A stretch of DNA of 64,000 bases, taken from positions 62,001-126,000 of the forward strand of contig JAFXCQ010000024.1 of the NCBI GenBank assembly GCA_017521425.1, in the 5' to 3' direction. This stretch comes from Clostridia bacterium. GTDB lineage: Bacteria > Bacillota > Clostridia > Oscillospirales > Acutalibacteraceae. Below the pieces are notes generated by a model, which saw only the letters and a list, made by a program, of their open reading frames with translations, had not been told where the DNA came from and made no database searches. A program made the position numbers and the translations under genes. Positions 55,701-62,802 of the stretch are shown here, piece by piece. The number at the start of each line of letters is the position of its first letter. The first letter of the stretch is position 1.

Positions 55701-55737
55701 AAAAAACACCGCATCCATTTCGGTAGCGGTGTTTTTT
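55701..55737. terminator. Terminator of the GGDEF/EAL gene
   Basis: AAAAAACACCGC (55701-55712) and GCGGTGTTTTTT (55726-55737) form a stem with A and U runs on both sides. It ends the minus-strand gene at 55757. Confidence 0.85.
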
Positions 55738-55756
55738 TATAATTCTTATTTTACTA

Positions 55757-58660
55757 TTAGTTTTCAGACAACATTTCTTCAAAAACTTCTGTTGGTACCG
55801 GTTTTGAATAGTAATAACCTTGTAAATAGCAATTCTCAAATTGACGCAAGAACTCAACCTGTGAAAGAAGTTCAACACCTTCAACAACAACGTCTAAATC
55901 CATAGTATGTGCCATTTCAATTAACGCTTTCATAATAACATGGCTCTTGTCGCCTTCACCATCAAGGAATTTTAAATCAAGTTTAATAATATCCAATGGC
56001 ATTTCTTTTAACATATTAAGTGATGAGTAACCACTACCGAAGTCATCCATAGCAATCCTGAAACCATCTGCCTGAAGTTCACGAATTGTATCGAAAATTT
56101 TCCCTGAATCTTCACTGCAAAGTGATTCTGTAATTTCAAGCTCAATATCTTGTGGCTCCAAGTCATACTTTTCAATCAACTCTCTGAACTGACTACGTAA
56201 TTCACTGCCATAGAAGTGGATTCGTGAAACATTAATGGAAATAGGAACAGTTTTCATCCCTTTTTTCTTTAATTCTGACTGAAAACGACAAGTTTCTTCC
56301 CAAACGAAGTGGTCAAGCGGGTCGATAAATCCGTTGCGTTCAAATATATTAATAAATACACCAGGAGACACAAGCCCCTTTTGGGGATGTTGCCAACGAA
56401 CAAGCGTTTCACCACCGACAATTGATTCAGTAATCGAATCATATTTGGGCTGAACAACTATAAAGAACTGGCGTTCTGCCAAAGCTTGCTCCATTTCAGA
56501 CTCAACTTCTTGTTCTAACTGAGCTTGTTTTCGTACGTTATCATCATAGAAATGGATATATTCCGTATATGTGTAGTTTTTGTTACGGGTCGCTTCTATT
56601 GCCCTGTCACACATAACGTTAACAGGCATTTCCTTATCTTCTGCCAAAAATACACCGTAAACTACTCGAACATCAATATCATCAAGGAATGTTTTAAAAT
56701 TCTTAGGAAGTTCTATTTTTTCAAACTCAGATTTTGGAATACACATATAAAAATTATCTATCATAAAACGAGCAAAAATTATGCGTTGATTTACATCTAA
56801 TTTCTGCAACTGTGCACCAATTTCTTTTAACAACCGGTCACCTGCACTCATACCATAGTGCTCATTTACAACCTTAAAATTACAGATATTCATAGAGATA
56901 ATATAAAAAAGTTCGTTTGATTCTTTAATAAGTTTCTCTGCTTCTTCATAGAAATAAGAACGATTATAAAGACCTGTAATCTCATCTTCTCTTGCTTTTT
57001 TCTGTAATATTTCAAACTCTCTTCTTTGGATTTTTGCATCAGCTAATTTGTTTGTAAAAATTCCATAACCAATTATTGCAAATAACAAAATTAAAACTAC
57101 AACAATCATCCATTTCCAATTCTGGTAAAAAAAGTCAGAATTCTCAAGTGGATACGGTGACATAAGCAATTCACGTTTTACGATTTCGTTAATCTCGTCG
57201 TAGGTAATGTGGTGGATTGCTTTATTTATAATATCTATAAGCATCTGTTGTTCTTCTAATGCTACTAAACACACATTATTTCCGTGGTCAACCCCCGGAA
57301 CAACCGTAAGTTTATCTGAAAACTCAGGTTTCTGCATTAAATAACTTGCACGGTGTGTATTTTGAATTACCACACCAACTTTTTTATCGGTAAGCGCTTC
57401 AAAGCAGGATTTAGCATCATCAAAATACTGAATCTCATAGTCAGGATTTTCCTCAAGAAGCATTGGTTCTAAATATGCTAAATCCTTTGTTAAAGCAATA
57501 ATATGGGATACATATTTATCTTCAACAAAAGCAACTTTACGCTTAACATATGAAATGGAAACGTTTGTAATAGAATTCGAAAGAATAGTATCTTCCAAAT
57601 CACTCATATACTGTAAAGCATTTTGTGTATGTAAAAGAAGGTAACCGTCGTTCATAAAGTCCTTGTAGGTTTCCTGAGAGTAATTTTCAACATCTCCGCC
57701 TTCAAGAACAATATTGATACCGCTTTTCTGAGAGAGAAGTTTTATAACCTCTGCCCATATACCTTTGGTTTCGCCGTTTTCCATATAACAAGATGGATGT
57801 TGATCCTGAATAAGCTTAACCTTTATAGTTCCAAGGTTTTTAATGTAATTCAACTCTTCTTTTGTGTAAAGAGGCATACTGCTTATTGACTCGTGATTAA
57901 AATACTTTGCCCTCAAATTACCTTCAAAAGAAGGCTCGTCTAACATAATTTCGTGAAGAACGTCATCTATCTCATTAATTAAATTCTGATTTTTTAATTG
58001 TGTAATACAATAAAATGGGTCAGTACCGGAAACATCAACTAACTTAAGCCCTGAAGTAGCATAACGGCTACCAACCACCATCATATCAATCCCGCCGTTA
58101 CTAAGGGCAGCCTTCATCTCGTTTACTTTATTAAAATAAACAGCCTCAAATGAAATTCCCATTTCATTTGCATACTTTTCAAAGTCGGAAGCAGAATAAC
58201 TTTCTTCAAGCAACCCTACTTTAATTCCTTGCATCGTTTCGTAGTCCTGATAGAAATATTTGCTATCTGTTTTTGCATAAAGAATAGATGTCTCATAACC
58301 GATAGGCATTGACGAATATAAAAATTCTACCGCACGCTCATCGGTATAGTGAGCAGTACAAATTAAATCGATACTGCCATTGCGCAATTTTTCAAGCGAA
58401 TCGTGCCAACTATCATTTTTGACATATTTATACTTCCAACCGGTGTATTCAGCGATTTTTTCAAGATATTCAACACCATATCCGTAATAGTGTCCATCGC
58501 TTTCTTTAATAAACTGAGAGTTGCTGTCATAACCAACTCTTACCACCTTTTCTTCTGAAGCAAAGACGGTTTGCGGAACTATTAAAAAAGCAATCATCAA
58601 AGACAATAAAATACAACAAATTGATTTAACCGGTCTTAAAAATTTGCACATAATTTTCAT
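55757..58660 (-). CDS. Periplasmic-sensor GGDEF/EAL protein
   Basis: The 967-residue protein begins with a signal peptide, then two SBP type 3 (amino-acid-binding) domains (about 37-265 and 270-505), a membrane segment (about 515-537), a GGDEF domain (about 560-715) and an EAL domain (about 725-965). The GGDEF motif reads MIDNF, so cyclase activity is unlikely. The EAL keeps ETLVR, SINVS, ELEITES, MDDFGSG and VVEGVE, so c-di-GMP hydrolysis is likely. It would adjust c-di-GMP to an external solute. The start is ATG 58658-58660 after AGAGG. Two promoters lie upstream. Confidence 0.92.
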   Translation of the reverse strand: MKIMCKFLRPVKSICCILLSLMIAFLIVPQTVFASEEKVVRVGYDSNSQFIKESDGHYYGYGVEYLEKIAEYTGWKYKYVKNDSWHDSLEKLRNGSIDLICTAHYTDERAVEFLYSSMPIGYETSILYAKTDSKYFYQDYETMQGIKVGLLEESYSASDFEKYANEMGISFEAVYFNKVNEMKAALSNGGIDMMVVGSRYATSGLKLVDVSGTDPFYCITQLKNQNLINEIDDVLHEIMLDEPSFEGNLRAKYFNHESISSMPLYTKEELNYIKNLGTIKVKLIQDQHPSCYMENGETKGIWAEVIKLLSQKSGINIVLEGGDVENYSQETYKDFMNDGYLLLHTQNALQYMSDLEDTILSNSITNVSISYVKRKVAFVEDKYVSHIIALTKDLAYLEPMLLEENPDYEIQYFDDAKSCFEALTDKKVGVVIQNTHRASYLMQKPEFSDKLTVVPGVDHGNNVCLVALEEQQMLIDIINKAIHHITYDEINEIVKRELLMSPYPLENSDFFYQNWKWMIVVVLILLFAIIGYGIFTNKLADAKIQRREFEILQKKAREDEITGLYNRSYFYEEAEKLIKESNELFYIISMNICNFKVVNEHYGMSAGDRLLKEIGAQLQKLDVNQRIIFARFMIDNFYMCIPKSEFEKIELPKNFKTFLDDIDVRVVYGVFLAEDKEMPVNVMCDRAIEATRNKNYTYTEYIHFYDDNVRKQAQLEQEVESEMEQALAERQFFIVVQPKYDSITESIVGGETLVRWQHPQKGLVSPGVFINIFERNGFIDPLDHFVWEETCRFQSELKKKGMKTVPISINVSRIHFYGSELRSQFRELIEKYDLEPQDIELEITESLCSEDSGKIFDTIRELQADGFRIAMDDFGSGYSSLNMLKEMPLDIIKLDLKFLDGEGDKSHVIMKALIEMAHTMDLDVVVEGVELLSQVEFLRQFENCYLQGYYYSKPVPTEVFEEMLSEN

Positions 58661-58699
58661 ATTCGAAGCCTCTTTTTTATTTATATCAAATACAATTAC

Positions 58700-58727
58700 A
58701 TTATAACTTTTTTTATATAAAATTCAA
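58700..58727 (-). promoter_or_regulatory. Proximal promoter of the GGDEF/EAL gene
   Basis: TTGAAT (58722-58727) and TATAAT (58700-58705) on the minus strand have a 16-base spacer, about 40 bases before the start codon. Confidence 0.7.
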
Positions 58728-58785
58728 GTAATTTTGAGTTTTTACACTTAAATTCGATGTTCTATGTATCGACTTTGAATTACAA

Positions 58786-58870
58786 AGACGAGGACTGTAT
58801 GATCAACCTTCTCTGCCAACAGTCCCGTAGCATTTGTGAAGGCGGTGGCATACGCCACGAATGTTATGTC
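58786..58870 (-). ncRNA. Structured region in the SOS-promoter transcript
   Basis: GGACTGT (58792-58798) pairs with ACAGTCC (58819-58825), and GTGGC-ATAC-GCCAC (58845-58858) forms a second stem; an outer CATTTGTG / CACGAATG pairing is an alternative. The region lies 45-130 bases downstream of the LexA-type promoter. It holds no convincing gene and is not a known c-di-GMP riboswitch by eye. It may be an RNA or a leader of the GGDEF/EAL gene. Confidence 0.4.
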
Positions 58871-58920
58871 TTAACACATCTTCATATTAAGTTGTAAATG
58901 CCGAAAATTCAGCATTTTAT

Positions 58921-58950
58921 ATTATAACAGAACAAATGTTCGTTTGTCAA
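58921..58950 (-). promoter_or_regulatory. Promoter with LexA-like box
   Basis: On the minus strand TTGACA (58945-58950) and TATAAT (58921-58926) have an 18-base spacer. GAAC-ATTT-GTTC (58930-58941) sits within the spacer, a match to the Gram-positive SOS box core GAAC-N4-GTTC. A LexA dimer there would block RNA polymerase. Confidence 0.75.
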
Positions 58951-58979
58951 GAGTTTTTTTAAATATTTTTTGAGAATAC

Positions 58980-59010
58980 TTGAGGGAGTTGTTCAAGACA
59001 ACCCCCTCAA
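58980..59010 (-). terminator. Second hairpin downstream of the right-hand operon
   Basis: TTGAGGGAGTTG and CAACCCCCTCAA pair with one mismatch around a short TTCAAGA loop. It may back up the stronger terminator at 59081-59120. Confidence 0.55.
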
Positions 59011-59080
59011 TTATATAACGAATTAAGTATATACAAAATATTCCTGGAATTTAAAAATATTTTTATGGAGACAAAAAATA

Positions 59081-59120
59081 TCCCGTTAGGAATGCAGATC
59101 TTACTGCGCTCTCAACGGGA
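59081..59120 (-). terminator. Terminator of the six-gene operon
   Basis: TCCCGTT (59081-59087) and AACGGGA (59114-59120), with inner GCAG/CTGC, form a stem on the minus strand followed by ATATTTTTTG. It lies 17 bases past the last gene. Confidence 0.8.
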
Positions 59121-59136
59121 CATCATAAATACAAAA

Positions 59137-59556
59137 TTAGTTTCTAATGAAAAGGGCTTTGAAGCGTTTAATAATGTTTATACGGTTTTTGTGACAATCA
59201 CTGGAAAATCTGAAAATTTGTGTTACTTGACCTAACCCAAACGCATTCGAGTCGCAAAACACTCCGCAAAATTTAGGAATATTTTTTATTAATTCCCGGC
59301 GTTTTGAAGAATCTTTGATAACAACAAAAATATAATCATATTTTTCCGTTGCTTCATAAATACAAGTTAGCAACTCAGCCCTTGATTTGTTTGTTTCTAA
59401 AATAAAAGTGGTTGTCTTTTGATTTTTGGTAAAGCAGATACTTTCCCCAGTTGATACATCCTCGTATCCTTCTGATATACACCATAACCAAACAATATTA
59501 CGTAGTCTGGTTAATTGCTCATTTGCTGCATCATTCAAATTTGTTGTGGCATGCAT
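59137..59556 (-). CDS. Hypothetical protein, last gene of the AAA/protease operon
   Basis: The 139-residue protein has no membrane segment. Residues about 40-95 show a strand-strand-helix-strand pattern (ICFTKNQKTTTFILET, YDYIFVVIKD) that recalls restriction-endonuclease-like folds, but the usual E-x-K is E-T-N, so this is weak. The start is ATG 59554-59556 with AAGGAG upstream; a longer frame would run over the previous gene. It has no family I can name. It lies 22 bases after the 128-residue gene. Confidence 0.65.
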   Translation of the reverse strand: MHATTNLNDAANEQLTRLRNIVWLWCISEGYEDVSTGESICFTKNQKTTTFILETNKSRAELLTCIYEATEKYDYIFVVIKDSSKRRELIKNIPKFCGVFCDSNAFGLGQVTQIFRFSSDCHKNRINIIKRFKALFIRN

Positions 59557-59578
59557 ATCTCTACTCCTTAATATAGTT

Positions 59579-59965
59579 TTAAGCAGCTTTAAGTGGCGTG
59601 GGTTGAACCGGGAAAGGAATGATTTCAAACAAAGTCATCTGCACAGCACCGCCATCAAAAGTTTCCTCTTGCTCGGAGTATAATTCAGATATTTCGATAT
59701 CGTATTTATTTTTTAGATCTTCAAGTGCCAACTCAATCGCTCTTTCAACATCCGCGATGTTTTCGAAATATTCGGGAATAGCATAGCGGATATCATTGTC
59801 GGTTAAACGTTCCCAACCACGATATGGTGCATTTTTTTCAGTCAATTCTTCAAGTTTATAATTTAAATCATCCAATCTCCATAATAATTGTTCTTCAGGC
59901 GAAGGATAACTTATATCATAATCGAAGTCGATATATTTTTGTGCTAAATCAGAAAAATATCCCAT
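59579..59965 (-). CDS. Hypothetical acidic protein
   Basis: The 128-residue acidic protein (MGYFSDLAQKYIDFDYD) is mostly helical with no membrane segment or cysteine. Proteins that start MGYFSDL are often seen on Clostridial mobile elements, but this is only a pattern. It starts 14 bases after the ClpP-like gene and is part of the operon. Confidence 0.65.
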   Translation of the reverse strand: MGYFSDLAQKYIDFDYDISYPSPEEQLLWRLDDLNYKLEELTEKNAPYRGWERLTDNDIRYAIPEYFENIADVERAIELALEDLKNKYDIEISELYSEQEETFDGGAVQMTLFEIIPFPVQPTPLKAA

Positions 59966-59979
59966 TGTCTACAACCTTT

Positions 59980-60537
59980 CTACTTGTAATAACTGTTAGC
60001 AAGTTTTAATGAAATTGCTTCGCTGGCAGGTATATACCACTCGGCTTTGCGTGTAATGTAATCCTGGAGTTTTTCTTCTTCCACTGCAGATGTACCGACA
60101 ATCTCAGATATTAGCATCTGCTGAAGTCTTAACATTTCATTCAGTTCTTGCTTGATTCCTTCCGTTTTGTCAACTGCGAAAGTTGAGATATCATGAAACA
60201 TCAAAGTGGCCCTTTCACCAACCAATCGTTTTATTCCGGAAAGCCAAATCCAAAGAGCCATACTCATACAAGATCCAACACAAATCGTATGTACCGGGGT
60301 TTTACTGTTTTTGATAACATCAATCAAAGCTAAACCGTCGTATACACTTCCGCCATATGAATTGATAAATAATTTAATCGGTGTTCTTTCCCAGTCTTTG
60401 TATATTTCCTCTTTTTCTAAATCATCCTCGTTTATCTCTAATATACTATCCATTATACTTTTTACGGATCCTTGAGAGATTCGATCACTTAATAGAAGTG
60501 TTCTTTTCTTATGTTCCGGATACTTTTCCGTGCTCAT
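59980..60537 (-). CDS. ClpP-like serine protease
   Basis: The 185-residue protein has the ClpP fold pattern: KLFINSYGGSVYDGLALIDVI, then GSCMSMA with Ser92 as the nucleophile (ClpP GQAASMA) and RATLMFHD with His115. The third residue, an Asp in ClpP (ERDRF/FMSAEEA region), appears to be Glu166 (RKAEWYIPASEA). The product may be an active but altered protease. It lacks a propeptide. The housekeeping clpP is likely elsewhere. The start overlaps the upstream gene by 29 bases; a GGATGG site precedes it. Confidence 0.85.
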   Translation of the reverse strand: MSTEKYPEHKKRTLLLSDRISQGSVKSIMDSILEINEDDLEKEEIYKDWERTPIKLFINSYGGSVYDGLALIDVIKNSKTPVHTICVGSCMSMALWIWLSGIKRLVGERATLMFHDISTFAVDKTEGIKQELNEMLRLQQMLISEIVGTSAVEEEKLQDYITRKAEWYIPASEAISLKLANSYYK

Positions 60538-61396
60538 TGTTTTTGCCCATCCATTTCCTTTTTAATGATTCTTGCATAGGAAGTGTTAGTATAATCACTT
60601 GCCTTCCTAACTTTGTCGTCCGTGCAATCAGACCGTCTATATCGGTTGTTTGATCTAAAAACTCAAGAAAGTTTTTAATTATAAGCGGCTTTTTTTCATG
60701 ATGCATATCGCGGATTTTTTCAACATCTTCCCAAAACTCCGCCACATTCAAAAAACAAATATACAAAAACAGCTTCTCCTCTGTTTCACTCAATGGTATT
60801 TCACCGGACACACCAGGATACACTACTTCAAACCTTCCTTGATTGTTGATAGTTGCCTTATAATTCTTAATATTGTTAATTGGCTCAGGTTCAAATGCTT
60901 TAATATATCGCATCAAATGCGACCTAAAGGTTTTGGTACTAACCACATAGTTTGATCTACTATGTAGATCCTTTGGCGCTTCATAGTCATCACAACCCCT
61001 ATACCAGCACAGTCTTAATGGGAAAGAGTCATCTCGACCATCAAAATTATCTATGGTATCCTGTTCTGTGCAATGCGATATTAAGGTACGATAAAAATCT
61101 GTAACATCTTTTTCTTTATCATCTAATGTGGTTAGCTTCAGTAAACCTTCGTCAGTCGGCTTCAGTTCAATATAATAACTACTTTCTGCCACTAAAACCT
61201 CCGCTGTAATCAGCGTGTCATCTTGCACGCCAATAACGTGGTGCTCTTGCAAGGCCTTACTACATAGCACTAATTCAATCGCAGTTGAAATTTCCGATGT
61301 AAAAAGAGTATCAAGTATATTTAATTTTGAGGTCAAGACAGTATCATAAAACTCGACCGAGCCAAAGTTTTTTACTGTAATACGTTTAATAATCAT
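60509..61396 (-). CDS. RecF/SMC-like protein without a P-loop
   Basis: The 295-residue protein starts MIIKRITVKNFGSVEFYD, as RecF, SMC and related ABC-type ATPases do. The Walker A expected next is absent (DTLFTSEISTAIELVL). In the C-terminal half LSETEEKLFLYICFLN stands for the signature helix and PLIIKNFLEFLD for Walker B, followed by QVIILTLP. It is probably a degenerate ATPase-fold protein that binds partners or nucleic acid without hydrolysis. The start at 61396 has a weak ribosome site; frames to 61528 overlap the upstream gene and are unlikely. Confidence 0.65.
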   Translation of the reverse strand: MIIKRITVKNFGSVEFYDTVLTSKLNILDTLFTSEISTAIELVLCSKALQEHHVIGVQDDTLITAEVLVAESSYYIELKPTDEGLLKLTTLDDKEKDVTDFYRTLISHCTEQDTIDNFDGRDDSFPLRLCWYRGCDDYEAPKDLHSRSNYVVSTKTFRSHLMRYIKAFEPEPINNIKNYKATINNQGRFEVVYPGVSGEIPLSETEEKLFLYICFLNVAEFWEDVEKIRDMHHEKKPLIIKNFLEFLDQTTDIDGLIARTTKLGRQVIILTLPMQESLKRKWMGKNNEHGKVSGT

Positions 61397-61427
61397 CACA
61401 GTATACTTGTATATTGTGCGCTGTTGC

Positions 61428-62738
61428 TTACAAAGCAACAGGCACAATTTTACACTCGCTCTTGATTTTTTGAATATCAACAGCAGAAAGTAACTTCTTT
61501 TTGGCAAGAGCTGTTGCAATTTTCTCAAAGAATTCGAAGTTCAGAGAGATAATCTCTTTGGCTTTTCTGTAGAATTTTTCGACTTCGGCAGCAACCGCTT
61601 TCTCTTGCTCGGACTTCAAAGATTCGGTATCTTCATAACCATTACAATGCAAATGGAACCCACTAATGCAAGTGTTTACAATCAAGTTCTTAGTTCTGTC
61701 AAAAGCTTGTTCAAGGTCGCGCTCGCCGCCCACATCAAAGATACCATATTTTTGTTCAATAGCAGCAATGCCACCTAACGCACCGACAATACGACTCTTA
61801 TTCCAATAAAGCGGAGATTGAGATTTGTCATTGTAATAATCGGTAAATCCACCACTTCTACCGCCTCGATTATGCGCCGACACGAGCGTTACGCTTTCAG
61901 GACAAAGAACTTCCGAAACGACTGCATGGCCGGCTTCGTGATATACGATTTGTGAAGCGAACTTTTTGGAATCATCTAAAGAAGAATAAAAATCTTCATC
62001 CTCTAATTCGTCAGATGCAGCAGGGACGTCAAATACGGTACGCATTAACGCTTCCATAAAATGGTCCATAGTGATAAACTCTGCACGCTCGTAACCGGCA
62101 TAAAGGCCTGCTTCGTTAATAACAGTTTCCAATTCAGCACAAGAACGACCGTCCATAATACGAGCAATCGTTTTTGCATCCACGTTATCAACGACTTTTT
62201 TGCTTTTCAGATAATGAGCAATAATTGCCAACGCATCTTTGCCGCGAGGAGTATCAATTTCAATAACCCTGTCAAAACGTCCCGCACGATGGAGGGAACG
62301 AGGCAAACAACGCATATTATTGACCGTCGCCAAGACAAATACTTCTTTACCTTTAGCCTCATCAATACAAGACTGAACGGTAACATATTCTTCAGCATCG
62401 GGATGACGTTCATCGCCGTTAGCAAACTTGTCCATATCATCCAAAAGTACAATGGACGGAGCGTTTTCGATTGCTTTTTCAAAGGTGGCTTTAATCACCT
62501 TTACAAAATCACCATTAGGTTGGTCCTTTCGACAAACAAATGCTTTACGACCACTTTCTTCAATAACGGCACTTGCCATCAAAGATTTACCAACACCGGG
62601 CTCACCGTACAAGAGAAGGCCTCTGGGCGAAGAAACGCCAAGCTTTGCGTAAACCTCACGATTTTTGAGCGTGTCTGCAATTTGTTTAAGTTCCTTCTTA
62701 ACTGCAGAGTAACCAATAATCTTATCAAATTTGCTCAT
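61428..62738 (-). CDS. Soluble FtsH-like AAA+ M41 metalloprotease
   Basis: The 436-residue protein has an AAA+ domain with Walker A GEPGVGKS (45-52), Walker B IVLLDDMD (96-103) and an arginine finger region (RAGRFDR 151-157), then an M41 protease domain with HEAGH at 267-271 and an acidic third ligand (GGERDLEQA, Asp341). FtsH has two N-terminal membrane segments; none is present here. It should unfold and cut soluble proteins. It is the second gene of the operon visible in the window, 64 bases after the CbxX-like gene. Confidence 0.92.
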   Translation of the reverse strand: MSKFDKIIGYSAVKKELKQIADTLKNREVYAKLGVSSPRGLLLYGEPGVGKSLMASAVIEESGRKAFVCRKDQPNGDFVKVIKATFEKAIENAPSIVLLDDMDKFANGDERHPDAEEYVTVQSCIDEAKGKEVFVLATVNNMRCLPRSLHRAGRFDRVIEIDTPRGKDALAIIAHYLKSKKVVDNVDAKTIARIMDGRSCAELETVINEAGLYAGYERAEFITMDHFMEALMRTVFDVPAASDELEDEDFYSSLDDSKKFASQIVYHEAGHAVVSEVLCPESVTLVSAHNRGGRSGGFTDYYNDKSQSPLYWNKSRIVGALGGIAAIEQKYGIFDVGGERDLEQAFDRTKNLIVNTCISGFHLHCNGYEDTESLKSEQEKAVAAEVEKFYRKAKEIISLNFEFFEKIATALAKKKLLSAVDIQKIKSECKIVPVAL

Positions 62739-62802
62739 ATGTATTACCTCTTTCTTTTAGTGTATCTTTATTATACGATTTCTTATGTACCATTTTTGGT
62801 GT

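Noticed and set aside
55648-55890. Minus-strand 80-residue frame at the end of the GGDEF/EAL gene
   Set aside because: It overlaps the EAL C-terminus in another frame and spans the terminator.
58780-58857. Short peptide beginning MPPPSQMLRDCWQ in the SOS-promoter transcript
   Set aside because: About 23 codons, no ribosome site, and the composition follows the RNA stems instead of a coding pattern.
58786-58870. c-di-GMP riboswitch in front of the GGDEF/EAL gene
   Set aside because: The sequence lacks the conserved core segments of GEMM-I and GEMM-II that I would expect by eye.
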